A stretch of DNA of 64,000 nt from NCBI GenBank assembly GCA_039938515.1, contig JBDUUL010000024.1:62001-126000 (forward strand). Reading direction: 5' to 3'. Under the pieces are notes generated by a model, which had not been told where the DNA came from, did no database searches, and saw only the letters and a list, made by a program, of their open reading frames with translations. How positions within the stretch are numbered: position 1 is the first letter of the stretch; every line of letters starts with the position of its first letter. The stretch is from Nitrososphaera sp. Its GTDB lineage: Archaea > Thermoproteota > Nitrososphaeria > Nitrososphaerales > Nitrososphaeraceae. Shown here in pieces: positions 1 through 8,313 of the stretch. A program made the position numbers and the translations under genes.

Positions 1-567
1 GGTTGGATATTCGTTAACGCCATTGTCCTTTTGCCGGGGCTGTACATCCGCCATAGGCTCCAGGCAAGAAAAAAACGACAGAATAGGACCGCAGAGGATG
101 GTATCAAGAGCAAATATCGCCTGCCGCGCACTGAAACCCAGCGATATGGCTCTGGTCAAATTACTTTGAGAGGCGAAGTGGTAAAGAGCTATGGGGAAAA
201 GGCGCTCGCCGATTATTTTTTTCGGAATAATATCGATTATGAATATGAAACGAAAGTAATGGAAAGACAGCGACGCCGCGTCCGCAGCGGTAAAGAGTAC
301 TCAACTGCAAGACCAATAGGCAGGCCCGATTTCTACCTGCCTGATTTTGATGTATTCGTAGAGTATTGGGGCTTGGCGGACTCTTATGATCCAGTCATGA
401 GAGAAGAATATACAAAATCAATGAATTGGAAAATGGACAGATATCGTGAAAATGGAATCAAGTTCATCTCCATCTACAAAGACAACCTAGAGGACCTTGA
501 CTCAAGCTTCAAGTCAAAACTTCGTGAAGCTACGGGAATTAATCTTAGCAGCAAAAGAAGAGTCTAG
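1..567 (+). CDS. Membrane-anchored PD-(D/E)XK nuclease-like protein (5' truncated by window)
   Basis: The frame is open from base 1, so the gene starts upstream. The first residues visible (WIFVNAIVLLPGLYI) form a hydrophobic segment followed by a basic stretch, suggesting a membrane anchor with a cytoplasmic nuclease domain. The C-terminal half resembles the PD-(D/E)XK domain attached to some UvrD/Rep helicases: GEKALADYF (Glu), GRPDFYLPDFDVFVEYWG (the P-D...E core) and a KMDRYRENGIKFISIY helix/strand ending. A TTG at base 31 is a possible start but would delete the anchor. A role in DNA or foreign-nucleic-acid cleavage is inference; the substrate is unknown. Confidence 0.7.
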   Translation, partial: GWIFVNAIVLLPGLYIRHRLQARKKRQNRTAEDGIKSKYRLPRTETQRYGSGQITLRGEVVKSYGEKALADYFFRNNIDYEYETKVMERQRRRVRSGKEYSTARPIGRPDFYLPDFDVFVEYWGLADSYDPVMREEYTKSMNWKMDRYRENGIKFISIYKDNLEDLDSSFKSKLREATGINLSSKRRV

Positions 568-617
568 TTCACACGATGTTATTTCGGCCGTCAACTGAGG
601 CTTCCCTCCACTTTCTG

Positions 618-788
618 CTACCTTGACAGCCTGAAGGTTTCACTTGCAGTGCACGTTTCATAACTAGTGCTATCATCCAAAAAGTAGCACTCGCTTGTCA
701 ATAATCCGTCCGTGTCGCCCAGTACCTCGCACAGCTTTCCCGGTGTCTGCGGATTGGCTGAAATCTCTGTATTGAGGTTGGCTTTCAT
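618..788 (-). CDS. Possible small acidic protein, unknown
   Basis: A 56-residue frame starting ATG at 788 (MKANLNTEISANPQTPGKL...) and ending FRLSR. A T-rich TATA-like stretch lies about 30 bp upstream. It contains three cysteines and no domain I recognise. The frame is open further upstream, but that part is poorly protein-like. It lies downstream of the repeat-containing secreted protein on the same strand. Could be spurious. Confidence 0.3.
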   Translation of the reverse strand: MKANLNTEISANPQTPGKLCEVLGDTDGLLTSECYFLDDSTSYETCTASETFRLSR

Positions 789-876
789 TCTTGCCCTGAT
801 ACATTCAAAGTGTAAAAAACTAGTAGTTGAGGGAAACTGAAAATCAGAAAAAAGAAAAGAAGGGAGTTGAGGTCTG

Positions 877-2265
877 CTATGGACTATAGTACGCATGCGC
901 TATTACGCTTGTACTTGCACTTCCGGTAATGTCTACTGGATACATCCTGTCTGCACTGCCGCCTTCCCAGTGGTTGAATGACTCACTGCCATAGTCTGCC
1001 ACAGCTACCTGGTACTGCTGGTTGTTGTTTATGGTAAACGAAGTTGGAGAAAAGCCGCTTGCAATGACATTGCCGTTCTGCCATAATGTCACATAGTAGC
1101 CGTTGATTTCACTGCCTGCTGCATTGAAGGTCTGGACTGACAATTGCGATGTGGTTCCTGACCCTCCGCCGCCACTTGAGCCCGTGCTATACACTGCAGT
1201 TAGCATCTGCTGTGGCACTGGGGCAATAAACGTCCTCTCCCTGTTAGTGCTGCCGTTGTCCTGCCAGTGGTCAAAGTGATAGGAACCAAAGTCCTGCACT
1301 TCTACGGTATATTGTTGGCTAGATGTTGTTTCAAACGTAGCCGGTGTAAAGCCGGAATTGACTACCGCGCCATTCTGGTACAGCACTGTGTAGTAACCGG
1401 TAAGAGGGTTATTGGACGAGTCAACGGAATTGACTACCAAATTAGAGCCAGGCGGCGGACTGTTGACATTTCTATAATCTGCCTGCAATACCTGGTCGGA
1501 TGTAGGAGTTACTACTCTATCCCTCGCTGTGCTGCCGTCAACGCCCCAGTGGTCAAAGACGTACTGTCCGTAGTCTTGTGGTTCGACTATGTATTGCTGG
1601 TTGGCGTTTAGGTTGAAAGTTGCCGGGGTAAAACCCGAATTTGCTACTGCACCATTTTGATACAGCACCGTGTAATACCCATTAAGTGCTTGATTTCCGG
1701 CAAAATCCCATGCATTAACGGTGAGTTGATATGTAGTAGACGATGTGGGAGCGGTCCACTGTATCTGCCAGCTTTCGCATGTGCTGCTAGGATAGTTGAC
1801 ACAAATTGAAGCATTCTGTAAGAACCCCGCAGAAAACGGTGCACTAGCTGTTATTGTTTGCGTAACTGATGTATTCGCACCAGAGACAGGCACGCATACG
1901 CCATTGAAATAATTTGCAATGTCCTCGTCTATCCAGATGTTGCCAGCTGAAGTGTTGTTCTGCGCGCTCTTTGATGCAGACTGCATTGTTAGCGATACAT
2001 CGTAGGTCTTGCCAGAATATACGTCCATTACTTTCGGATTTTTCAAGACATCCACAGTTGTTGTTCCGTTTGAGATTGTCAGCCCTGTAACTGTTCCAGC
2101 GTAAGTATTGTCGCATGAAGGTCCTTGTCCCATGGCAAACGCTTTGCTTATGTTGCCGCCTGTCCCTGTCGCCAGTGACAGCAAAAGAAGCAAGCCTATC
2201 GCAGACGATGCCATGAGAGTGTTTTTGTTTTTCAGTCTTTGTTTTTCATACTTCGGTAAAGGCAT
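877..2265 (-). CDS. Secreted protein with three tandem beta-rich repeats
   Basis: Start chosen at the ATG giving MPLPKYEKQR, because a TATA-like box (CATAAATC, near 2303) would put transcription start just before it; an in-frame ATG at 2298 would overlap the box. A hydrophobic signal segment (residues about 20-40) precedes an extracellular domain with a Cys pair. The C-terminal half carries three repeats of about 80-90 residues, each with a GYYTVLYQNG-type strand, SGFTPATF, QQY.VE..D(Y/F)G and a final F.HW. Gly/Ser linkers separate repeats. Likely a cell-surface or exported protein; the repeats resemble bacterial/archaeal Ig-like carbohydrate or adhesion modules but I cannot assign a family. 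Confidence 0.75.
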   Translation of the reverse strand: MPLPKYEKQRLKNKNTLMASSAIGLLLLLSLATGTGGNISKAFAMGQGPSCDNTYAGTVTGLTISNGTTTVDVLKNPKVMDVYSGKTYDVSLTMQSASKSAQNNTSAGNIWIDEDIANYFNGVCVPVSGANTSVTQTITASAPFSAGFLQNASICVNYPSSTCESWQIQWTAPTSSTTYQLTVNAWDFAGNQALNGYYTVLYQNGAVANSGFTPATFNLNANQQYIVEPQDYGQYVFDHWGVDGSTARDRVVTPTSDQVLQADYRNVNSPPPGSNLVVNSVDSSNNPLTGYYTVLYQNGAVVNSGFTPATFETTSSQQYTVEVQDFGSYHFDHWQDNGSTNRERTFIAPVPQQMLTAVYSTGSSGGGGSGTTSQLSVQTFNAAGSEINGYYVTLWQNGNVIASGFSPTSFTINNNQQYQVAVADYGSESFNHWEGGSADRMYPVDITGSASTSVIAHAYYSP

Positions 2266-2298
2266 TGGTAGCGCCTCGATCTGCGAAATAATGTGCAA

Positions 2299-2644
2299 CG
2301 ATTTATGCAGAATCTACTCCGCCTAACTAGAATATTAGAAAGAAAATGAAAGCTATGAATTGATAGAAGAATTTAGAGAAATAATCTCCTTGGTGCCTTA
2401 AAGGCGGAGTGAAATAAACTGCAACCATGGGGAGCAAGCAGTGAAGACTTCCTAAAGAATGTCAAGTCCATAGTAATCAGGTAGGCAGTAGCGTCCAAAA
2501 GGCAGATAATACTATAAAGTTGTCAACAATAAACTTGTAATGCACTAAATTATTGTGATTCAGTGGTCAAATCATATAAGCACTTGTCAAAATGATTGCA
2601 ATAGATTGATAAGCCAAGAATGGCATGGATAGTTTGAGCTGAAA
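2299..2644. other. Intergenic region without a supportable gene
   Basis: AT-rich spacer between divergent genes. It has many stops in all frames. It holds the TATA-like box of the repeat protein (near 2303) and AT-rich sequence before 2645; nothing else is seen. Confidence 0.6.
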
Positions 2645-2971
2645 ATGAATAGCACATTTGGCCCGACTTACAAGCGCCAGCTGATGCTCCTTGGAGCAGT
2701 TCTGGGAGCAGGGCTTGTGGCGACCTTCTTCCTAGGCTTCATCATAGGCATGGCCGTAAACGTAGGACTATTGATCGCCGTCTCGTTTTACATTCGCTCA
2801 AGGCGCAACAAGGCGCTAAAGTCGCTTGGCTTTAGCAGCGAGAGTGCGGGCGGAGGGTTCATGTCGGGCGAAAACCCCAAGCTAAAGTACGTGTGCCTCT
2901 CATGCGGCGCCGAGATGACGGGCTCTAGGTGCAGGGCGTGCGGCTCTCACATGAAAAAGCCCCTCTTCTGA
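2645..2971 (+). CDS. Small membrane protein with C-terminal zinc ribbon
   Basis: 108 residues. Two hydrophobic segments (about 13-33 and 36-49) form a membrane hairpin, followed by a basic linker (RSRRNK) and a C-terminal zinc ribbon with Cys84, Cys87, Cys96 and Cys99 (CLSCGAE...CRACG). Zinc-ribbon membrane proteins of this size are common in Thaumarchaeota. Function unknown; the ribbon is predicted on the cytoplasmic side from the basic loop. Confidence 0.8.
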   Translation: MNSTFGPTYKRQLMLLGAVLGAGLVATFFLGFIIGMAVNVGLLIAVSFYIRSRRNKALKSLGFSSESAGGGFMSGENPKLKYVCLSCGAEMTGSRCRACGSHMKKPLF

Positions 2972-3166
2972 GGCACTTACAGAGGGCATTTACCGGGTCC
3001 GGCACACGACGCTTGATTTTGTAAGTTTCTAGATTTCAAGTGGAACCGTTATTGCCATTTGAGGCACGGTTCTTCAGGGGCTCAACAGGCTACCAATTGT
3101 CGACACTCAATTCATCTGCCTCTATGCGCCGATATCAAAGGAGCCCAGTGGCGAATGGCAGCCGGC

Positions 3167-3442
3167 TTATCTCAGGTTCTCTTTATTGGTGAACCAGATG
3201 CCTTTTGCTTTTTTGCGCTCGCCGGCGATGATAAAGATACCGCCCAGAGAGACGAGGCCAATGAGCAGGACAGGCAGGGTGAAGTTCTGGGACGACAGCG
3301 GGTATCCCCCGTTTGGATCGAACGAGAACTCTAGCGCACTTACGTTTGAAAACATGGTAACGAGAGCAGAAAAGGCACCAAGGGCTGCCAGTGAGGCCAC
3401 TATCAAGATGCTTGAGGTCCTGCCTTCAGGCACAATCGTCAT
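3167..3442 (-). CDS. Small two-TM membrane protein
   Basis: 91 residues with two hydrophobic helices (about 12-34 and 57-75), a short external loop rich in Asn/Phe/Ser, and a basic C-terminus (GERKKAKG). Convergent with the zinc-ribbon membrane gene; a 7-bp inverted repeat (GAACCGT at 3043 and ACGGTTC at 3066) lies between them and could end transcription. Divergent from the YggX-like gene. No family recognised. Confidence 0.7.
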   Translation of the reverse strand: MTIVPEGRTSSILIVASLAALGAFSALVTMFSNVSALEFSFDPNGGYPLSSQNFTLPVLLIGLVSLGGIFIIAGERKKAKGIWFTNKENLR

Positions 3443-3570
3443 ACCTCACGATATTATTTAATGATTATGCGAAATTCTTAATTTTATGATATTATGTTTG
3501 TCCCGGTTTGCAGCGTCAGCAAACTTCAAATACATCTTTTCTACGTTCGGCCTTTTCTTCGGAATTCTTA

Positions 3571-3580
3571 ACCTATAAAA
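3571..3580 (+). promoter_or_regulatory. TATA box for the YggX-like gene
   Basis: ACCTATAAAA is centred about 30 bp before the ATG at 3605, the usual spacing for a near-leaderless archaeal transcript. Confidence 0.55.
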
Positions 3581-3604
3581 TAGCCGTTCATTTAGTTTTC
3601 TCGG

Positions 3605-3871
3605 ATGAGCAAAACCTGTCTCAGGTGCGGCAAGTCGTTTGAAGAGATTCCCGACCCTGCTGCAGAAAAATATCCTGCGTGCCCGGATTGCTGGAAGGAA
3701 TGGACCACTTATGCAGTTATGGTAATGAACGAGATGAGGCTTGACATGTCGCTGCCGGAGCACAGAAAGGCGCTGCGCAAGTACGAGAAATTATTCTTTG
3801 AAAAGGCCGAGGGCGAATTGCAAAAGAACCCCGAGCAAAAACCCGACGATCACAGCGGCCACATGCATTAA
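3605..3871 (+). CDS. Zinc-ribbon/YggX-like Fe(2+)-trafficking family protein
   Basis: 88 residues. An N-terminal zinc ribbon (CLRCGK at 5-8 and CPDC near 26-29) leads into a helical part, WKEW...MVMNEMRLDMSLPEHRKAL, which matches the W..W...INEkkLnm..pEHRk.L pattern of the YggX/oxidative-damage-protection family. In bacteria that family protects Fe-S clusters and handles iron; whether the archaeal fusion does so is inference. His-rich tail (HSGHMH). Its stop overlaps the end of the convergent gene by 4 bp. Confidence 0.7.
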   Translation: MSKTCLRCGKSFEEIPDPAAEKYPACPDCWKEWTTYAVMVMNEMRLDMSLPEHRKALRKYEKLFFEKAEGELQKNPEQKPDDHSGHMH

Positions 3872-4350
3872 TTCAGACCCAGCGCGGACAGCAGATAACC
3901 GGGCGCGACCCGCAGGAGCCTTTCCCTGTTGGGCGTTGAAAGTAGGACCTCGTGTATCGAGTCCTTCAGGACCTGCCTGGCCGGCTCTGCAACAGAGAGA
4001 AACACGCTGCTTACAAGGCGCAGGTCGAGTTTCTCAATCTCTGACTGCTGCAGCTTCAAGAGTTCCTGGCAGTACGTATGAAACATAAGCGTCCTCTTGT
4101 CCGCGTCGAATTGCGCCAAAAGCTCGAGCCAAGTCTTCAGAAGGACTCCAAGTTTTGCAGGGGCGACGGTCGGCGCGGCTGACAGTGCCAGTCGGATGGT
4201 ATCGCTCTTTGTGACCGGGTCCATCTGATAGAATTCCTTTAGCCGGCTCTGGAGCATGGGCTTTCGCACAAAGTCGGGCAGGTCGGCGAGAATCTGTATG
4301 ATGTTGCCGGCTGCCTGGCGCTCCTTGCCGGAATTCGAATTCTTTGACAT
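3868..4350 (-). CDS. Conserved helical hypothetical protein
   Basis: 160 residues, soluble and predicted almost entirely helical, with no Cys/His metal site (one isolated Cys). It ends convergently with the YggX-like gene (4-bp overlap) and is divergent from purA. The composition and lack of alternative frames support a real gene; I do not recognise a family and assign no function. Confidence 0.75.
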   Translation of the reverse strand: MSKNSNSGKERQAAGNIIQILADLPDFVRKPMLQSRLKEFYQMDPVTKSDTIRLALSAAPTVAPAKLGVLLKTWLELLAQFDADKRTLMFHTYCQELLKLQQSEIEKLDLRLVSSVFLSVAEPARQVLKDSIHEVLLSTPNRERLLRVAPGYLLSALGLN

Positions 4351-4462
4351 CTTGACCCTGAAAAGCGCTGCAGGTTGTATTCGGCCGTATTAATGAGTTG
4401 TTGGACAGAAGAAAAGCGAACTAGAATTAAATAGGCACGTCCGGTGCAAAGACTTGCTTTTA

Positions 4463-5473
4463 ATGCCAAGCTTGGTTACGGTCGGGGGCTTTTTTGGAGA
4501 CGAAGGAAAGGGCAAGATTATCGCGTATCTGGCAATGAAGGATAGGCCGGCGATTGCAGTGCGGGGCGGAGTAGGTCCAAACGCGGGCCACACGTTCACC
4601 TTTGAGGGCACCGAGTACAAGGTAAGGATGCTCCCAAGCGCGGCGCTAAACCCATCCACAAGGCTTCTGATAGGCGCAGGCGTTCTCGTGAACCCGGAAA
4701 TACTCCTCCGCGAGGTCCAGATGTTCAAGGCAGACGACAGGACCTTTGTCGATTCGCAGTGCGGCATTATAGAGCAGTCGCATATCGACAGGGACAAAGG
4801 AGACCACTTGAAGGGCACCATCGGGACGACCGGCACCGGAACGGGGCCGGCTAATGCGGACCGGGCACTTCGAACCTTAAAGCTGGCAAGAGACGTCCCG
4901 GAGCTTTCACTTTACGTCGAGGACGTCAGCAACTCGGTCAACTACGCGCTTGACAGCGGCGAGAATGTGCTTGTCGAAGGGACTCAGGGCACCTATCTGT
5001 CGCTCTTTCATGGCGGCTACCCGTTTGTGACATCAAAGGACGTTACCGCGTCGGGGATCTGCTCAGACGTTGGTCTTGGCCCAAAGCGGGTTGACGAAGT
5101 CCTTGTGGTTTTCAAGGCATACGTTACGCGCGTGGGAGGCGGCCCACTGCAAAACGAGCTCCCCGAGGAGGAGGCAAAACAGCGCGGCTGGCAGGAATTT
5201 GGGAGCGTCACCGGAAGGCAGAGAAGGTCCGCACCTTTTGACATGGAGCTTGCAAAAAAGGCAATCAGGCTCAACAGCGCGACGCAGCTTGCCGTGACAA
5301 AACTCGACGTGCTCTATCCAGATTGCGCAGGCGCAAGGACTTTTGACGGGCTTTCATCGGAAGCAAGGAAATTCATTGAAAACATTGAAGGCGAAACTGG
5401 CCTGCAGGTAACGCTCATTGGAACCGGGCCTGAACTCTACGACATCGTGGACCGGCGAGAAGACAAGTCGTAG
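4463..5473 (+). CDS. purA: Adenylosuccinate synthase, short archaeal form
   Basis: Joins IMP and aspartate using GTP to give adenylosuccinate, the first committed step to AMP. The N-terminal GDEGKGK loop (residues about 12-18), GPNAGHTF, the TTGTGTGPA stretch and VEGTQG are all visible. At 336 residues it is the short form typical of archaea (bacterial forms are about 430). ATG at 4463 is preferred over the in-frame TTG at 4454; a TATA-like AATTAAATAG lies about 30 bp upstream. The 3' end overlaps the convergent gene by 37 bp. Confidence 0.93.
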   Translation: MPSLVTVGGFFGDEGKGKIIAYLAMKDRPAIAVRGGVGPNAGHTFTFEGTEYKVRMLPSAALNPSTRLLIGAGVLVNPEILLREVQMFKADDRTFVDSQCGIIEQSHIDRDKGDHLKGTIGTTGTGTGPANADRALRTLKLARDVPELSLYVEDVSNSVNYALDSGENVLVEGTQGTYLSLFHGGYPFVTSKDVTASGICSDVGLGPKRVDEVLVVFKAYVTRVGGGPLQNELPEEEAKQRGWQEFGSVTGRQRRSAPFDMELAKKAIRLNSATQLAVTKLDVLYPDCAGARTFDGLSSEARKFIENIEGETGLQVTLIGTGPELYDIVDRREDKS

Positions 5474-5910
5474 CTTGCGACAAGGAACTTGGCAGCGTCG
5501 CGGCAATCCCTGAGAAGTGCCAGCAGCCCTGCAGGATCGCGGAGCTCGTGGGCCGCGATTTGCTCTTCAAGTCCTGACAGCTTGCGTCTGAGCTGCTCCG
5601 AGACGTCCGTTTTTGATTGCCTGCGATACGTGTTTCTGGCAGGTGCAGACTTTGCGCCGGCAGGTGACATTTCAATGTGGCTGGTCAGCTTCAGGTACAA
5701 GATGGCCCGCTCAAGCGACACATAGGCGCGCCAGCACGATTCAGCTGCCTGCGGGTCAGCCTGATTTTTTGCAATGGATTTGTCGGTTGTTTCAAGAAGA
5801 GATGCGGCAGACCGGACATGCTCCAATACCTTTGCAAGAGCCTCTGCCTGGATGTCATCAGGACCGGATTTTTCGAGATCGCCGGTGTCTGACGGCTTAC
5901 TTCTCGCCAT
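5437..5910 (-). CDS. Conserved helical hypothetical protein
   Basis: 157 residues from ATG at 5910. The start is placed here because only 37 bp separate it from the divergent gene at 5948 and the upstream extension would overlap that gene. Mostly helical, with a Lys/Arg-rich middle (RNTYRRQSK) and the pattern CWRAYVSLERAILYLKL, which resembles four-helix HEPN-like or TPR-like proteins, but this is weak. The 3' end overlaps purA antisense by 37 bp. Function unknown. Confidence 0.7.
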   Translation of the reverse strand: MARSKPSDTGDLEKSGPDDIQAEALAKVLEHVRSAASLLETTDKSIAKNQADPQAAESCWRAYVSLERAILYLKLTSHIEMSPAGAKSAPARNTYRRQSKTDVSEQLRRKLSGLEEQIAAHELRDPAGLLALLRDCRDAAKFLVASYDLSSRRSTMS

Positions 5911-5947
5911 TTCTGCCGTTTCGGATGACTTTAATACCCTTACTATT

Positions 5948-6652
5948 ATGTCTATTCGATTGCGCCTCAAGACTCCCTGGTACGTAAGGTTGGCTGAGCT
6001 GAGGGATTTTGGTCGACTCGTCTGCGCGCTTGAGCGGGCGCCGCTTCCTGCTTTCTCGTTTCGATTTGGAGACAGCGACATCTATGCTGTCCAGCTTGAC
6101 ATCATCGACGGGAGACCCGTCATCTATTATGCCGTCACCGACAAGCCGGCTGGCCACTACCTCGCATACAGAGTGAGCAACGGGATAGAGGAAGTCTTTC
6201 CCTCTGATGGCGTGGTAAACCCGACGTACGTGTACTCGCCACTCCTGCATATCGACAAACTACCGCCAATACTTACAAAGACAATGCGGCAGACAAAGGG
6301 CAAGAAAAAAGAATCCTCCGGCTATGTGTCGGTAAAGCTCAAAGACCTGGCCAGCCTTGCAAAGGTTGCAGCATACAAGACGCTCTATGAGGAGCCGCCG
6401 CTGCCGCTCTTTTACTTCAACGACGGCACGAGTCATGCACTTGGCGCGGCAATGAGCATGAGCGAAAACGACTCGATTTCGTACTTTTACTATGCAGACA
6501 TCAATGGCGAGTCAAAGGAGCCGTTTCTGCGGTACAGCAGCCAAAAGGCCGAGCAGCCGACATTTTCGTCGCGGCTTGACGAGCACGGCTACATTTACCT
6601 AAAGGTGATTCATCTTGCGGGCGACCACCCTCTGGTAAAACTGTATGGCTAG
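5948..6652 (+). CDS. Conserved hypothetical protein upstream of pyrF
   Basis: 234 residues from ATG at 5948, with TTTAATA about 17 bp upstream, so the mRNA is probably leaderless. Alpha/beta composition with many aromatic residues in strands (DIYAVQLDIIDGRPVIYYAV; SISYFYYADING). No membrane segment. The stop overlaps the pyrF start (ATGGCTAG, 8 bp), which implies translational coupling and a shared operon. Not a family I recognise; the pairing with pyrF may be only transcriptional. Confidence 0.75.
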   Translation: MSIRLRLKTPWYVRLAELRDFGRLVCALERAPLPAFSFRFGDSDIYAVQLDIIDGRPVIYYAVTDKPAGHYLAYRVSNGIEEVFPSDGVVNPTYVYSPLLHIDKLPPILTKTMRQTKGKKKESSGYVSVKLKDLASLAKVAAYKTLYEEPPLPLFYFNDGTSHALGAAMSMSENDSISYFYYADINGESKEPFLRYSSQKAEQPTFSSRLDEHGYIYLKVIHLAGDHPLVKLYG

Positions 6653-7430
6653 TTCCAAAGGGTTTCGAGAGCGAATCAAATCGGCTGCAGTTGAGAGCCC
6701 GATTATTGTTGCACTTGATATCGTGTCCGGAACGCAAGCTCCAGATTCTTCGGAGAAGTGGCTGGAGGGGATTCAAAGGTCTGCGACGGACATCATTGAC
6801 AAGGTGCATGCAAGCGTCTGCGCGATAAAGCTCAATTTTCATCTTTTGCTTCCCCTCTCGGCAACCAAGCTTGCGTCGGTAAACCGCCTTGCGCATTCCT
6901 ACGGCCTGCTTTCAATAGCAGACATCAAGCTAAACGACATCGAGCACACAAACGAAGTTGCCCTGGATAGTCTTGTCTCGATGGGCTTTGACGGCGTCAT
7001 TGCAAATCCATTCATGGGATCACAGACGCTCAAGGCCCTTACAGGCAAGGCCCATGCCAAGGGCGCAGGAGTCGTAGCCCTTGCGTACATGTCCCACCCA
7101 GGAGCGGCGGAAGGATACGGCCTTGACGTGCATCAAAATGGCAAGCAGATGCCGCTGTACAGGATATTCATTCAAAGGGCTAAGGCAGCCGGAGCGGACG
7201 GAATAGTCGTGGGCGCTATGCAAAAGCAGATTCTCGCCGAACTTGCGGCATCCGGTGACAGCCTGCCCATATACTCGCCAGGAATCGGAGCGCAGGGAGC
7301 GTCGGTTGAGGATGCCGTTATGAACGGATGCGACTACCTGATTGTCGGAAGGTCGATAATTGAAGCAGATGACCCTGCCGCTGCTGCAAGGGAAATGAAG
7401 GCCAGGGCAATCAAGGCTTCCAAAAGATAA
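6645..7430 (+). CDS. pyrF: Orotidine 5'-phosphate decarboxylase
   Basis: Converts OMP to UMP, the last step of de novo pyrimidine synthesis. The catalytic signature DIKLND (Asp93, Lys95, Asp98) is present, with an N-terminal IIVALD strand, PGIGAQG and the phosphate-binding VGRSI near the C-terminus. 261 residues fits the longer OMP decarboxylase group. It overlaps the preceding unknown gene by 8 bp. Confidence 0.93.
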   Translation: MASSKGFRERIKSAAVESPIIVALDIVSGTQAPDSSEKWLEGIQRSATDIIDKVHASVCAIKLNFHLLLPLSATKLASVNRLAHSYGLLSIADIKLNDIEHTNEVALDSLVSMGFDGVIANPFMGSQTLKALTGKAHAKGAGVVALAYMSHPGAAEGYGLDVHQNGKQMPLYRIFIQRAKAAGADGIVVGAMQKQILAELAASGDSLPIYSPGIGAQGASVEDAVMNGCDYLIVGRSIIEADDPAAAAREMKARAIKASKR

Positions 7431-7438
7431 GGGGGTGC

Positions 7439-7591
7439 CTACAGCTGGCGCGATTTCTTGCGCGCCAGGTCGCGCGTGCTGTCCTCCGGGGTCGGAGCGG
7501 GCCCTGCTCTTGGCTGCTCGCCAAGCTGGCCTGCGGTCGCATCATTTAGCGCCTGGTCTCGCTTGAGCGGATTTTTTCTCTCTGTACTCAT
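7439..7591 (-). CDS. Very small hydrophilic protein
   Basis: A 50-residue frame starting MSTERKNPLKRDQALNDAT and ending ARKKSRQL, uninterrupted across the whole pyrF-7628 gap. It is rich in Lys, Arg, Asp, Pro and Gly and is probably disordered. It is convergent with pyrF (stop 8 bp after the pyrF stop) and divergent from 7628. The frame fills the gap and is hydrophilic, which makes it likely real. Unknown role. Confidence 0.6.
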   Translation of the reverse strand: MSTERKNPLKRDQALNDATAGQLGEQPRAGPAPTPEDSTRDLARKKSRQL

Positions 7592-7627
7592 GTCTGTATA
7601 CTGCAGGTCTTTGTTATTATGACTTGA

Positions 7628-8068
7628 GTGGCAAAATTCAATAGCAAGGCTCTGAAAGAGAAGTACCAGGGGCAGCTTGAGAGAGAAATGAACAACGATG
7701 GCATTAACCTGACGCAGTTGTGCGAAAAGGTACTCACCTTCGACGATGACATCCGGTATGCGGGCGTTATTGATTCAGGAGGTGCGCTGGTTGCCGGAGG
7801 AATGCGGAACGGTCTAGACTCGCTTGTCGCACAGACCGACGAGGAATTGTTTCTGGCGCAGACCGCCCTTCGCAGGAGCATGAGGGAGCGCTTTGACTCC
7901 ACTATGGGGACGGCGAGGTTTGCCTACGTCGAGCGGGAAAAGATTTCCATCCTTACTTTCTACATGAAGGACAAGATCCTTGTGGTGACGCTTGAGCCAA
8001 ACGTCGAGTCGCACACCGCGATGGACATTGCTGAAGATACCCTGGAATTGTTGGATGGCAAGAAGTAG
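7628..8068 (+). CDS. Conserved thaumarchaeal protein, possible roadblock/profilin-like fold
   Basis: 146 residues from GTG at 7628. The pattern RYAGVIDSGGALVAGGM, then FAYVEREKISILTFYMKDKILVVTLEP, resembles the beta-sheet of roadblock/LC7-like sensory domains. I believe this corresponds to a DUF found mainly in Thaumarchaeota (DUF6659-like), but the name is from memory. Soluble, single domain; a signalling or regulatory role is inference. Confidence 0.7.
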   Translation: MAKFNSKALKEKYQGQLEREMNNDGINLTQLCEKVLTFDDDIRYAGVIDSGGALVAGGMRNGLDSLVAQTDEELFLAQTALRRSMRERFDSTMGTARFAYVEREKISILTFYMKDKILVVTLEPNVESHTAMDIAEDTLELLDGKK

Positions 8069-8115
8069 CAGGAGATTCCAGGCTGAAATTACGCTTTGGA
8101 ATAGATATGAGCTGC

Positions 8116-8313
8116 TTACACTATAGCTGTATGTGTCAAGATACCATCAGGTATTCCCATGTTCAAAGGTACCTGAGGTTCACCATTTTGGTCGCATAGC
8201 GTTACCGATGCAGTGTGGCCCTCCATTTCTAAATTGAATACGCCACGAACATCCGTCTGATTTCTTCGATATCCTCTTACATGAGTAGGCCTGCCAGAAA
8301 AAGGTAGCAGATT
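8116..8313 (-). pseudogene. In-frame open stretch directly after znuA stop; possible remnant
   Basis: After the znuA stop the same frame stays open for 65 codons and reads like protein: SGRPTHVRGYRRNQTDVRG, then GEPQVPLNMGIPDGILTHT. The VRGY.R...VRG pattern resembles repeats seen at the ends of some surface proteins. It has no good start codon of its own except a late ATG. Either a gene remnant or chance. Confidence 0.25.

Noticed and set aside
5774-5947. Longer N-terminus for the gene before pyrF
   Set aside because: It overlaps the divergent gene antisense and a TATA-like box sits just before the ATG at 5948.
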